The notes below the pieces were generated by a model, which saw nothing but the letters and a program-made list of their open reading frames with translations, searched no databases and was not told the DNA's origin. A DNA stretch of 56,793 bases from Rhodocyclaceae bacterium (lineage in GTDB: Bacteria; Pseudomonadota; Gammaproteobacteria; Burkholderiales; Rhodocyclaceae): contig JAPKHL010000006.1 in assembly GCA_026646875.1 (NCBI GenBank), positions 1-56,793 on the forward strand, in the 5' to 3' direction. Made by a program: the position numbers and the translations under genes. Below, one piece after another: positions 34,479 to 43,042 of the stretch (its first letter is position 1; each line of letters opens with the position of its first letter).

Positions 34479-36596
34479 TCAGAACTCCAGCCGCAGGCTG
34501 GCGAGGATGCGCCGGCCGAGCAGGTTGTCGGCGTAGAACTCGCGGATGCCGGTATCGCCGACGTTCTGCACGACCAGCGCGAATTCTCCGGCCCCCGCCC
34601 CCGCGCCCCCCGCCATGCCCTCCCAGTGGAAGGAGCGGGCGAGGCGCAGATCCCAGCGCGTGCCGCCAGGCAGGGCATCGCCCGAAACCGCACGGCTGGC
34701 GCTGCTGCGATAGGCGGCGACGCTCCCCCGCCACTGCGGGGCGAGCTGATGGGCGAGCAGCAGGTTCAGCGCATGGCGCGGAGCCGTGCGCTGGTAGTCG
34801 GGGGCGCCCGGCGGCACCGCGCTGCGGTTGCGCAGGCGCGTCGAGGCCAGGCCGAGATGGATGCGCGTCCGCTCGCCCAGCGCCTGCTGCCACTGCACCT
34901 CGACGGCGGACACCCGGACGCTGCCCCGGTTGGCGAAGCTGCGCACCACGGTTCCCGGCGTGGTCAGCGCGCAGAGCGCGGGCGGTCCGCCCGGGCAGGG
35001 CACCCCCTGCATCTCGATCAGGTCGGAAAGACGGTCGTCGGCGATCTTCAGGTCGAGCGCGCTGCCGCGCCCGAGGTCGAGCAGGTAGCCGAGTTCGTGC
35101 GAATCGATGCGTTCCGGACGCAGATCGCCGGGCGCGAGCAGGTACTGCAGCGGCAACACGCCGGGCAGGCCCGGCCCGCTCGGCGCCAGCACCGGATACA
35201 GCCAGCGCGAGTTGCCGTGCTGCTCGTACACCACCGGGTTGCGGTAGGCGCGGCCGACGCTGGCGCGCAGGGTCTGCCGGGCACCCAGGCGATGATTGAC
35301 GGCCAGGCGCGGCGAGGTGCGCGTGCCGACGAAGCTGTTGTGTTCGATCATCGCGCCGAGATTGAACAACCACCGCTCGTCCGGACGCCATTCGGCGTTG
35401 GCGAACAGGTTGCGCTGGCTGAATACCCGGAAGCCGCCCCCGCCAAGGTAGAGCGACGAGCTCACCGCGTCGCGCCGGAAGCCGCCGCCCCAGACGATGC
35501 GCAGGGTTTCGTCCGGAGCGAAGCTGTGCTGCGCCTCGACATCGCTGCGCTCGGCCACGTGGCGCAGCGGCCGGTCGAGCGGCGCGGGCACGCCGAGCAG
35601 GACGGGCAGCCCGGACGGCAGGACGAAGGCGGTCTCGCCGATCAGCGCGCTGCTGTCCTCGGCGAAGCGGTCGCGGTTGTGGTAGGCGCGCAGGGACAGT
35701 TGCGATTCCGGACCGAGCGCGCGCTGCCAGCGCAGCAGGCCGTACTGGCTGGCGGCATCCTTCTCGCGCCGGGGGTTGTTGTTGGGAATGTCGCCCGCTT
35801 CGCGGGTGCCGCCCGCATAGCCGAACTGGACCTGCAGTTCGTCCTGCGGCGTCAGGCGGTAATCGCCCCGGAAGGCGAGGTTGCCGATCGACTTGTCGTC
35901 GCTGCGCGGAAAGACGGGGCGGCCGCCATAGCTGCCCTGCGCATCGTCGGTATAGCCCTTGTCCCGCCGCAGTTGCAGGGTGATGCGGTAATCCGCGTTC
36001 TCCGTGCGCCCGCCGTGGCGCAGGATCGCCTCGCCACCCGCGTCGCCGGCCGAGAGGGCGAGCATGCGGCCGCGCACCTCGGCCGGCTCGCGCGTGACGA
36101 TGTTGATCACGCCGAGGAAGGCGTTGGCGCCGTAGGTCGCGGCGCTGGGGCCGCGCACCACCTCGATCCGCTCGATGTCGTCGAGGACCAGCGGGATGCT
36201 GCTCCACACCGGCCCGCCGAACAGCGGCGTGTAGACCGAGCGGCCGTCGATCTGCACCTGCATGCGCTTGGCGTAGGGGTCGGCCAGACCGTGATAGCTG
36301 ACCACGTGGCCGGGAACGATTTCCTTGTCGACGTTGTAGGCGACGTACATGCCGGGCACCAGGCGGAACAGGTCGGCGACGTCCCGGGCGCCGGCGTCGC
36401 GGATCATCTCGCGGTCGATCAGGGTGACCGCTGCCGGCGTGTCGCGCAACGGCTGGCGCAAGCGGGTCGCCGAGAGAACGACCGGCAGCTCGTCGAGAAA
36501 GCTGTTCTCGGACAGCACCCCGCCCTCCTCGCCGGCGGCAGCACGGGCAAGGCTGGCAAACAGGCAGGCCAGCATGACAGAGGAGCGGAGCGGCAT
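34479..36596 (-). CDS. TonB-dependent outer membrane receptor
   Basis: A 705-residue outer-membrane receptor: signal peptide, plug domain (VVLSATRLRQPLRDTPAAVT, GMYVAYN, MQVQIDGRSVYTPLFGG, IERIEVVRGPSAATYGANAF, GVINIVT), then a beta-barrel ending in LLGRRILASLRLEF with the terminal Phe needed for BAM recognition. The presence of VRGP and YGANA is typical of siderophore, cobalamin and related receptors. No clear ligand signature and no cobalamin riboswitch upstream. First gene of a three-gene operon with a binding protein and a c-di-GMP protein. No good Shine-Dalgarno sequence precedes the chosen ATG. Confidence 0.94.
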   Translation of the reverse strand: MPLRSSVMLACLFASLARAAAGEEGGVLSENSFLDELPVVLSATRLRQPLRDTPAAVTLIDREMIRDAGARDVADLFRLVPGMYVAYNVDKEIVPGHVVSYHGLADPYAKRMQVQIDGRSVYTPLFGGPVWSSIPLVLDDIERIEVVRGPSAATYGANAFLGVINIVTREPAEVRGRMLALSAGDAGGEAILRHGGRTENADYRITLQLRRDKGYTDDAQGSYGGRPVFPRSDDKSIGNLAFRGDYRLTPQDELQVQFGYAGGTREAGDIPNNNPRREKDAASQYGLLRWQRALGPESQLSLRAYHNRDRFAEDSSALIGETAFVLPSGLPVLLGVPAPLDRPLRHVAERSDVEAQHSFAPDETLRIVWGGGFRRDAVSSSLYLGGGGFRVFSQRNLFANAEWRPDERWLFNLGAMIEHNSFVGTRTSPRLAVNHRLGARQTLRASVGRAYRNPVVYEQHGNSRWLYPVLAPSGPGLPGVLPLQYLLAPGDLRPERIDSHELGYLLDLGRGSALDLKIADDRLSDLIEMQGVPCPGGPPALCALTTPGTVVRSFANRGSVRVSAVEVQWQQALGERTRIHLGLASTRLRNRSAVPPGAPDYQRTAPRHALNLLLAHQLAPQWRGSVAAYRSSASRAVSGDALPGGTRWDLRLARSFHWEGMAGGAGAGAGEFALVVQNVGDTGIREFYADNLLGRRILASLRLEF

Positions 36597-36819
36597 GACA
36601 GAAAGGTTTTTCCGAGCGGTTCGGGCTTCCGAACATTACCGTCTTCGCCACGGCCGAACAAGGAAAAAATGCCGTGCGCACGCCGCCTTGCAGCGCGGCC
36701 ACGGGGAGCGGCGCGCGCATCCCGGCCGCGCATTACAAAAGCATTAATTCCGTCATCGGCAGCGGCGCCCGGACGGAACGGGGCCGCCGCGATGAGCAGC
36801 GTGCGACAGCCCGGAGCGG

Positions 36820-36849
36820 CTGACCTGAATCCGCCTTTTCGGCTAGTAT
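36820..36849 (+). promoter_or_regulatory. Promoter of nnr, implying a leaderless mRNA
   Basis: CTGACC (36820-36825), an 18-base spacer and TAGTAT (36844-36849) form a plausible sigma-70 promoter. The -10 ends only 6 bases before the nnr ATG at 36856, so transcription would start at or within a base or two of the start codon. Confidence 0.45.
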
Positions 36850-36855
36850 TCCGGC

Positions 36856-38376
36856 ATGTTCGCCCCCTTGCCCCCACCACCCCCCCACACCGTTCAACCG
36901 CTCTGCCGTGCTGCGGATCTGCGCCGCATCGAGCTGGCCGCGGCCGACCTTCCCCTGATGCAGCGTGCCGGACTCGCCGCCGCCGAACTGGCGGCGACGC
37001 TGTGCGGCGATGCCGGCGCCGCTGTCCTGGTCCTCGCGGGGCCGGGCAACAACGGTGGTGACGCGTTCGAGATGGCGCGGCACCTGCGGCGACGCTTCTT
37101 CGAGGTGGCGCTGGTGTTCGCGGGCGATCCCGCCCGGTTGCCGGCGGACGCCGCCGCCGCGCTCGCCCGTTTCGTCGCCGAGGGCGGCCAGTGGCTGGAA
37201 GCGGTGCCGCCGGCGCCGCGCTGGTCGCTGATCGTCGATGGCCTGTTCGGCATCGGCCTGCAGCGCGCGATCGAAGGGCGCCACGCCGCGCTGGTCGACG
37301 CCGCCAACGCCCTCGCTGGCCGCGACCGCTGCCCGCTGCTCGCGCTCGACTGCCCGAGCGGTCTCGACGCGGATACCGGCACGCGGCGCGGCGCAACCGT
37401 CCGCGCCAGCCACACGATCACCTTCATCGCGCTCAAGCCCGGCCTGCTCACCGCCGACGGTCCGGATCACTGCGGCGCGCTGACGCTCGCCACGCTCGGA
37501 CTGGATGCCGAGGCGGCCGCGGCCGCCGGCGGCCAGTCGATCGGCCTGGCGCAGTTCGCCGCCTGCCTGCGTCCGCGCGCACGCAACAGCCACAAGGGGT
37601 CGCACGGCAGCGCCGGCATTCTCGGCGGTGCGTCCGGCATGGTCGGCGCGGCATTGCTGGCCGGACGCGCGGCACTCGGTCTGGGCAGCGGACGCGTCTA
37701 CCTGGGGCTGCTCGATCCACATGCGCCGACGGTCGATGGCGGCCAGCCGGAGCTGATGCTGCGCCGGCCCGACACCCTCCTCGCCAGCGGACTGAGCGCG
37801 CTCGCCTGCGGTCCGGGGCTCGGCGAGGCGCCGGCGGCGCGAACCCTGCTCGCCGCGGCCTGCGCCTTCGACGGACCGCTGGTGCTCGATGCCGATGCAC
37901 TGAACCTGCTGGCCGTCAGCGATAGCCTGCCGGACGCGCTGCGGGCGCGCAACGCACCCACCCTGCTCACCCCGCATCCGGCCGAGGCCGCCCGGTTGCT
38001 CGGCGGCGACACGGCCACGGTGCAGGGCGACCGCATCGCCGCCGCACTGGCGCTGGCCGGGCGCTTCCGTGCCCTGGTCGTGCTCAAGGGTTGCGGCTCC
38101 GTCGTCGCGACGCCCGCCGGACAGTGGTTCGTCAACGACACCGGCAATCCGGGGCTGGCCACCGCCGGCAGCGGCGACGTGCTCACCGGCTTCCTCGCCG
38201 CGCTCCTCGCGCAGGGCTGGCCGCCGCTCGCCGCGCTGCTCGTGGCGGTGCATCTGCACGGGGCGGCGGCCGACGCCCTGGTGGCCGAGGGGCGCGGGCC
38301 GCTCGGCCTGACCGCCGGTGAGCTGACCGGCAGCGCCCGCTCCCTGCTCAACCGCTGGATCGCCGATGCCCGCTGA
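36856..38376 (+). CDS. nnr: Bifunctional NAD(P)H-hydrate epimerase / ADP-dependent dehydratase
   Basis: Repairs hydrated NAD(P)H. The 506-residue protein joins an N-terminal YjeF_N epimerase domain (LPLMQRAGLAAAEL, GPGNNGGDAFEMARHL, DGLFGIGL, LDCPSGLDADTG) to a C-terminal ribokinase-like dehydratase (RNSHKGSHGSAGILGGASG, LDADALNLL, LTPHPAEAARLLG, ATAGSGDVLTGFLAA). No Shine-Dalgarno sequence precedes the ATG, and the probable -10 ends 6 bases upstream. The stop lies 11 bases inside the EamA transporter gene, and nadC follows, making an NAD-related cluster. Confidence 0.96.
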   Translation: MFAPLPPPPPHTVQPLCRAADLRRIELAAADLPLMQRAGLAAAELAATLCGDAGAAVLVLAGPGNNGGDAFEMARHLRRRFFEVALVFAGDPARLPADAAAALARFVAEGGQWLEAVPPAPRWSLIVDGLFGIGLQRAIEGRHAALVDAANALAGRDRCPLLALDCPSGLDADTGTRRGATVRASHTITFIALKPGLLTADGPDHCGALTLATLGLDAEAAAAAGGQSIGLAQFAACLRPRARNSHKGSHGSAGILGGASGMVGAALLAGRAALGLGSGRVYLGLLDPHAPTVDGGQPELMLRRPDTLLASGLSALACGPGLGEAPAARTLLAAACAFDGPLVLDADALNLLAVSDSLPDALRARNAPTLLTPHPAEAARLLGGDTATVQGDRIAAALALAGRFRALVVLKGCGSVVATPAGQWFVNDTGNPGLATAGSGDVLTGFLAALLAQGWPPLAALLVAVHLHGAAADALVAEGRGPLGLTAGELTGSARSLLNRWIADAR

Positions 38377-39265
38377 GGCGCGGCATCCACTGCGCGGCAT
38401 CCTGTTCCTGCTCGCGGCCCTCTTCCTCTTCGCCCTGCTCGATGCCACGGCGAAGTACCTGAGCGCCTTCTTTGCCGTGCCGCTGCTGGTCTGGGCCCGC
38501 TATGCCGTGCACTTCGCCATCATGCTGTTCGCCGTGGCGCCCGGCATGGGCTGGCGGCTCGTCGCCACGCGCCGGCCCGGGCTGATGCTCCTGCGGGCCC
38601 TGATGCTGGTCGGCGTCACCCTGCTCGGACAGCTGGCACTGCAGACGCTACCGCTGGCCGAGACCACCGCGCTGGTTTTCGTCACGCCACTGCTCGTCGC
38701 CCTCCTCGCCGGTCCGCTGCTCGGCGAGCGCGTGCGCCCGCACGCCTGGCTGGCCACCGTTGCCGGGTTTGCCGGGGTGCTGCTGATCGCCCGCCCGGGC
38801 GGCGCGCTCGCCGGCATCGGCATCGTCTACGCCCTGGCCGCTGCCCTGTGCTACGCGATCTATCAGATACTGACGCGCAAGCTCTCGGACAGCGAGCCGC
38901 CGCTGCGCCTGCTCTTCCACACCGCGCTGGTGGGCACCGTGGCGATGTCGCTGGCGCTGCCCGCGCTCTGGCTCGCCGGAGGGACGGCCCAATGGCCGGC
39001 GCAGTGGCCCGATCCATGGCAGGCGCTGCTGATCGCCTCGCTCGGGGTCCACGGCGGCGCCGGTCACTTCCTGCTCATCCGCGCCTTCCGCGAGGCGCCG
39101 GTTTCCTCGCTCTCGCCGCTGCTCTACGTGCAGCTGATCTGGGCAACCCTCCTCGGCGCGTGGCTCTTCGGCCATCTGCCCGACCGCTGGGCAATCGCCG
39201 GCATGGCGATCATCGGTGCCGCCGGGCTGGGCCTGTTCTGGCAGGGCGCGCGGCCGCGCCGATAG
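38366..39265 (+). CDS. EamA/DMT superfamily transporter
   Basis: A 299-residue inner-membrane protein with ten predicted helices in two EamA repeats (about residues 10-142 and 155-290). Motifs include [25 protein letters not shown] near the start, split here as [12 protein letters not shown] and VPLLVWARY, then [24 protein letters not shown] sequence and a C-terminal [17 protein letters not shown] region. The substrate is unknown; the place between nnr and nadC could hint at a nicotinate- or pyridine-related metabolite, but DMT proteins are often encoded at random sites. It overlaps nnr by 11 bases. Confidence 0.93.
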   Translation: MPAEARHPLRGILFLLAALFLFALLDATAKYLSAFFAVPLLVWARYAVHFAIMLFAVAPGMGWRLVATRRPGLMLLRALMLVGVTLLGQLALQTLPLAETTALVFVTPLLVALLAGPLLGERVRPHAWLATVAGFAGVLLIARPGGALAGIGIVYALAAALCYAIYQILTRKLSDSEPPLRLLFHTALVGTVAMSLALPALWLAGGTAQWPAQWPDPWQALLIASLGVHGGAGHFLLIRAFREAPVSSLSPLLYVQLIWATLLGAWLFGHLPDRWAIAGMAIIGAAGLGLFWQGARPRR

Positions 39266-39269
39266 CGGG

Positions 39270-39275
39270 TAGAAT
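39270..39275 (+). promoter_or_regulatory. Candidate -10 element for nadC
   Basis: TAGAAT (five of six to consensus) lies 31 bases before the nadC ATG at 39307. It overlaps an alternative in-frame ATG at 39274, which argues against that start. Confidence 0.4.
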
Positions 39276-39306
39276 GCCTGCCTCCGTTTCAGCCAGGACA
39301 ACCCGC

Positions 39307-40164
39307 ATGCCGCCCGCCCTCCCGCCCGACGACGAAATCGCGCGCAATGTCGCCGCCGCCCTCGCCGAGGACATCGGTCCCGGCGACCTCACCGCCAGCC
39401 TCGTCCCCGCCGTCACGCCAGGCCGAGCCACGGTGATCGCGCGCGAGCCGGCGGTGCTCTGCGGCACGGCATGGTTCGATCGCGTGTTCGCGGAAATCGA
39501 CCCGGCGGTGCGCATCGACTGGCAAGCGGCGGATGGCGACCGCGTGCAGCCGGAACAATGCCTGTGCACGCTGGCCGGCCCGGCGCGCGCGCTGCTTTCC
39601 GGCGAGCGCAGCGCACTCAACTTCCTGCAGCTGCTCTCCGGCGTCGCCAGCAAGGCGCGCCAGTACGCCGATGCCGTTGCCGGAACGCGGGCGCAGGTGG
39701 TCGATACGCGCAAGACGATCCCCGGCCTGCGCCTCGCCCAGAAATACGCCGTGCGCTGTGGCGGTGGCGGCAATCACCGCATCGGCCTCTACGATGCGAT
39801 CCTGATCAAGGAAAACCACATCCTCGCGGCCGGCAGCATCGCCGCCGCGCTGGCCGCTGCCCGGGCGGTGGCCGACAACGCGGCCGACCGCTGCCAGTTC
39901 ATCCAGATCGAGGTCGAAACACTCGACGAATTGCAGCAGGCGCTCGCGGCCGGCGCGCGGATGGTGCTGCTCGACAACATGCCGCCGGCCATGCTGCGCG
40001 AGGCGGTCGCCATGACCGGCGGACGGGCGGTTCTGGAGGCGTCCGGCAATGTCAGCCTCGAAACAGTACGGGCCATCGCCGAAACCGGCGTCGACCGCAT
40101 CTCGATCGGCAGCCTGACCAAGGATGTCCGGGCGCTCGATCTGTCGATGCGCTTTCAGGACTGA
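39307..40164 (+). CDS. nadC: Nicotinate-nucleotide pyrophosphorylase (carboxylating)
   Basis: Converts quinolinate and PRPP to nicotinate mononucleotide, CO2 and pyrophosphate in de novo NAD synthesis. The 285-residue protein has [13 protein letters not shown], the [16 protein letters not shown] segment, the substrate-binding [20 protein letters not shown] and [16 protein letters not shown]. It ends with [22 protein letters not shown] and SIGSLTKD, all canonical. The ATG at 39307 is preceded by AGGACAAC. No nadA or nadB is in the window. Confidence 0.97.
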   Translation: MPPALPPDDEIARNVAAALAEDIGPGDLTASLVPAVTPGRATVIAREPAVLCGTAWFDRVFAEIDPAVRIDWQAADGDRVQPEQCLCTLAGPARALLSGERSALNFLQLLSGVASKARQYADAVAGTRAQVVDTRKTIPGLRLAQKYAVRCGGGGNHRIGLYDAILIKENHILAAGSIAAALAAARAVADNAADRCQFIQIEVETLDELQQALAAGARMVLLDNMPPAMLREAVAMTGGRAVLEASGNVSLETVRAIAETGVDRISIGSLTKDVRALDLSMRFQD

Positions 40165-40203
40165 GCACGGAAATATGTCTCGGGCGATTGCGGCTTATGT
40201 CGT

Positions 40204-40209
40204 TATAAT
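40204..40209 (+). promoter_or_regulatory. -10 element of the 45-residue membrane protein gene
   Basis: A perfect TATAAT lies 45 bases before the small ORF's ATG and 40 bases after the nadC stop. The -35 region is not consensus. Confidence 0.5.
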
Positions 40210-40254
40210 GCGATTGAATCTGTCGCCGCAGGAAGGATAGCCAAGGGGTTCCGC

Positions 40255-40392
40255 ATGTTGTTCGCACTTTTCTACATCGTCGCCATCACCATCCTGGTCC
40301 TCCACTTCACCGGTTTCCTCGCCCGCCACAACCTTGAGTGGCTGGTGCTGGTGCTGGCAGTCGCCGTGTTCCCGGCGGTCATTTATCTCTAG
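40255..40392 (+). CDS. Small membrane protein, 45 residues
   Basis: A short ORF with strong gene context: a TATAAT box upstream, AAGGGG 6 bases before the ATG, and an intrinsic terminator 22 bases after the stop. The product begins MLFALFYIVAITILVLHF and ends in VAVFPAVIYL. The two hydrophobic stretches are separated by a short polar turn (LARHNLEW), so a two-helix hairpin in the inner membrane is likely. I recognise no family. It lies between nadC and thrC and appears to be its own transcription unit. Confidence 0.75.
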   Translation: MLFALFYIVAITILVLHFTGFLARHNLEWLVLVLAVAVFPAVIYL

Positions 40393-40414
40393 CCGGCAAC
40401 CGCTGGTTCCATGA

Positions 40415-40441
40415 AAGAAGGGCGCCGATAGCGCCCTTCTT
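40415..40441 (+). terminator. Intrinsic terminator after the 45-residue ORF
   Basis: AAGAAGGGCGC pairs over 11 bp with GCGCCCTTCTT around a five-base loop, followed by CGTTTCCCCTTC. It also lies beyond the thrC stop (40512) on the other strand and could serve both. Confidence 0.8.
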
Positions 40442-40511
40442 CGTTTCCCCTTCTTCACTCCGGCTTTCCCGGTCTTTCCTTTCGGCGCCGGCGAAACGGA
40501 GAAAGCGCCCG

Positions 40512-41954
40512 TCAGTCCGCGGCGTGCCGTTCGATGAAGCGCTTGACGGCGTCGACGCTGACATCCATCACCTCGACGCGCTGCGGCAGCTTCTCGATGC
40601 CCTCGAGACCGGCGGGACGCTCCGGCGCACGGCCCAGGGCCTCGACGATGGTTTCCTCGAATTTGGCCGGCAGGGCGGTTTCCAGCACCACCGTCGGCAT
40701 TCCGGCGACGCGCTGCTCGAGGGCAACCTTGAGGCCGTCGGCGGTATGCGTATCGACCATCACGCCATATTTTTCCCAGGTGGCGCGGATCGTCGCCAGG
40801 CGGTCGGCGTGCGAGCTGCTGCCGGAAACGAAGGCGAATTTCGGCAGCTCGGCAAGGTACGGGGTCTGCGCGAGGTCGAAGGCACCGCCGGCGTCGACGC
40901 GGGCCCACAGTTCGCGCACCACGGCCGGGTCGCGACCGACCAGATCGAAGACGAAGCGCTCGAAGTTGGAGGCCTTGGAGATGTCCATCGACGGGCTCGA
41001 GGTGGCATGCGTCTCGGCGGTGCCGCGCGGGCGGTAGCAGCCGGTGCGGAAGAACTCGTCGAGCACGTCGTTCTCGTTGGTGGCAAGGATCAGCCGGCCG
41101 ATCGGCAGACCCATCATGCGCGCGATGTGGCCGGCACAGATGTTGCCGAAGTTGCCCGAGGGAACCGCGAAGGCCACCTGCTCGTCGTTCGAGCGGGTGG
41201 CGGCGAAATAACCCTTGAAGTAATAGACAACCTGCGCGGCGACACGCGCCCAGTTGATCGAATTGACCGCGCCGATCCGGTATCGGGCCTTGAAGGCGTG
41301 GTCGTTGGAGACCGCCTTCACGATGTCCTGTGCGTCGTCGAACATGCCGCGCACGGCGATGTTGAAGATGTTGTCATCCTGCAGCGAGTACATCTGCGCG
41401 CGCTGGAAGGCACTCATCCGGCCGTGCGGGGAGAGCATGAAGACGCGCACGCCGTGCTTGCCGCGCATGGCGTATTCGGCGGCCGAGCCGGTATCGCCGG
41501 AGGTGGCGCCGAGGATGTTGATCTCCTCGCCCCGCTTCGCCAGCACGTACTCGAAGAGGTTGCCGAGCAGCTGCATGGCCATGTCCTTGAAGGCCAGCGT
41601 CGGACCGTTGGACAGCTCAAGAAGACCCAGTCCGGGTTCCAGCCAGCGCAGCGGAGTGATGTCGGCCGGATCGTCGCCGGCGCGGCAGTTGCGATACACC
41701 TCGGCGGTGTAGGTCTTGTCGACCAGGGCCTTCAGGTCGGCCGGCGGGATGTCGTCGATGAAGCGCGACAGCACCTCGAAGGCAAGATCGGCATACGACA
41801 GACCGCGCCAGGCATCAAGCTCGGCGCGGCTGACCTGCGGATAGCGCTCGGGCAGATACAGGCCGCCATCCGGAGCGAGGCCGCCCAGCAGGATGTCGGT
41901 GAAGGTCTTGGTCGGCGCGTTCTGCGAATCGCCGCGGGTCGAGAGGTAGCGCAT
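40512..41954 (-). CDS. thrC: Threonine synthase
   Basis: Converts O-phosphohomoserine to threonine with PLP. The 480-residue protein has the fungal/proteobacterial long-form N-terminus MRYLSTRGDSQNAPTKTF, the PLP lysine in NGPTLAFKDMAMQLLG, the phosphate-binding GATSGDTGSAAEYAM, and SGNFGNICAGHIA. The ATG at 41954 follows the family start; the longer frame upstream is not coding. A TAAAAT -10-like box lies 35 bases upstream. Usually next to hom in this group of bacteria, it lies about 24 kb away from hom here. Confidence 0.97.
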   Translation of the reverse strand: MRYLSTRGDSQNAPTKTFTDILLGGLAPDGGLYLPERYPQVSRAELDAWRGLSYADLAFEVLSRFIDDIPPADLKALVDKTYTAEVYRNCRAGDDPADITPLRWLEPGLGLLELSNGPTLAFKDMAMQLLGNLFEYVLAKRGEEINILGATSGDTGSAAEYAMRGKHGVRVFMLSPHGRMSAFQRAQMYSLQDDNIFNIAVRGMFDDAQDIVKAVSNDHAFKARYRIGAVNSINWARVAAQVVYYFKGYFAATRSNDEQVAFAVPSGNFGNICAGHIARMMGLPIGRLILATNENDVLDEFFRTGCYRPRGTAETHATSSPSMDISKASNFERFVFDLVGRDPAVVRELWARVDAGGAFDLAQTPYLAELPKFAFVSGSSSHADRLATIRATWEKYGVMVDTHTADGLKVALEQRVAGMPTVVLETALPAKFEETIVEALGRAPERPAGLEGIEKLPQRVEVMDVSVDAVKRFIERHAAD

Positions 41955-41989
41955 GATGAGGGCCGGCAGGGGGTGTTCGAGGGAGCGCG

Positions 41990-41995
41990 ATTTTA
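41990..41995 (-). promoter_or_regulatory. Candidate -10 element for thrC
   Basis: The minus strand reads GGTAAAATCG, with TAAAAT matching five of six positions of the -10 consensus, 35 bases before the thrC start. No convincing -35. Confidence 0.4.
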
Positions 41996-42116
41996 CCATG
42001 CCGGCGGCGGCACTCCTCCGGTGCGGCCGCCGAACCCTTCCGTGGCAGCGCTGTCGATTATCATGCCGGTCCGGCGCCGGATTGTCCGCTGCCGCGCGAG
42101 CCAAACGGAGTTGCCG

Positions 42117-42950
42117 ATGAAGACGAAGACCTCCTGCCCGATTCGACCGGTCCTGGCCGCGCTGATCCTGTGCGGCCTGAGCGCCTTCGCGCCGCTGCGG
42201 GCACAGGACAGCAACGTCGAGGACTGGGTCAGGAACCCCGCGATGGGCAATTACAAGGCCTATGCCGAGTTCAAGATGGCCAATTACGCAACGGCCCGCC
42301 ACATCTGGGAAGTACTGGCCGGCCTCGGCAACGCCGACGCGCTCTTCAACCTCGGCATCCTGGCCGAGGACGGCCTGGGCGAACCGAAGGACATGGGCAA
42401 GGCAGAAGCGCTCTATACCGCGGCGGCCAACGCCGGCGGGTTCAAGGCCCAGTACCGGCTGGGGATGCTCTACAGCAGCGGCGGCGCGATTCCCAGGAAC
42501 GAGGCGCGGGCGCGCCACTACCTGGGCCTGGCGGCCCGGGCCGGAGACCGGGAAGCCGCCGCGCGCCTCGCGGCACTCGACAGTCCGGCGCGGCCGCTGG
42601 ACGAATTCGGACAGGCCGAGGAGCTGAGCAGCCGGGGCAGCCATGCCGAAGCAGCGGTGCTCTACCGGCGTGCCGCCGCGGCCGGCAACGTCACCGCACG
42701 CACCCGCCTGGCCTGGATGCACGAGGCCGGGCGCGGGGTCGAGCGCGATCTGGGCGAAGCCGCCCGGCTGTTCATGCAGTCGGCCGAGGCGGACGATGCG
42801 GAGGCGCAGTACGCCATTGCCGTGATGTACCGCACCGGTCGCGGCCTGCCCCGGGACGACGGGCTGGCGCGGCAGTGGCTCGAACGTTCGGCGGCACGGA
42901 ATTATCCGGCGGCGCGGGCGGCGCTGGCAGCCGAAACGCCTCCCCGCTGA
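42117..42950 (+). CDS. Exported Sel1-repeat protein
   Basis: A 277-residue protein with a signal peptide (cleavage after LRAQ) and at least five Sel1-like/TPR-type repeats of about 36 residues. Clear units are ADALFNLGILAEDGLGEPKD, FKAQYRLGMLYSSGGAIPRN, VTARTRLAWMHEAGRGVERD and AEAQYAIAVMYRTGRGLPRD. Such alpha-alpha solenoids bind partner proteins in the periplasm. GGAG precedes the ATG at 42117. It is divergent from thrC and monocistronic; the partner is unknown. Confidence 0.9.
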   Translation: MKTKTSCPIRPVLAALILCGLSAFAPLRAQDSNVEDWVRNPAMGNYKAYAEFKMANYATARHIWEVLAGLGNADALFNLGILAEDGLGEPKDMGKAEALYTAAANAGGFKAQYRLGMLYSSGGAIPRNEARARHYLGLAARAGDREAAARLAALDSPARPLDEFGQAEELSSRGSHAEAAVLYRRAAAAGNVTARTRLAWMHEAGRGVERDLGEAARLFMQSAEADDAEAQYAIAVMYRTGRGLPRDDGLARQWLERSAARNYPAARAALAAETPPR

Positions 42951-42969
42951 GCGGTACCGGCCGGGACGG

Positions 42970-43000
42970 TTGCCCGCTGGCGACCGCTCGGCGCTACAAT
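42970..43000 (+). promoter_or_regulatory. Candidate promoter of rdgC
   Basis: TTGCCC (42970-42975), a 19-base spacer and TACAAT (42995-43000) lie 42 bases before the rdgC ATG. Both hexamers match four to five positions; the spacer is long. Confidence 0.4.
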
Positions 43001-43042
43001 CCGGCCCTTCCCATCCACCCTCTTCCGGGAATCGTCCATTCC

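Noticed and set aside
36597..36855. Possible cobalamin riboswitch or other leader RNA upstream of the TonB receptor
   Set aside because: No B12-box-like or other riboswitch core could be recognised on the minus strand; only scattered GC-rich inverted repeats were seen.
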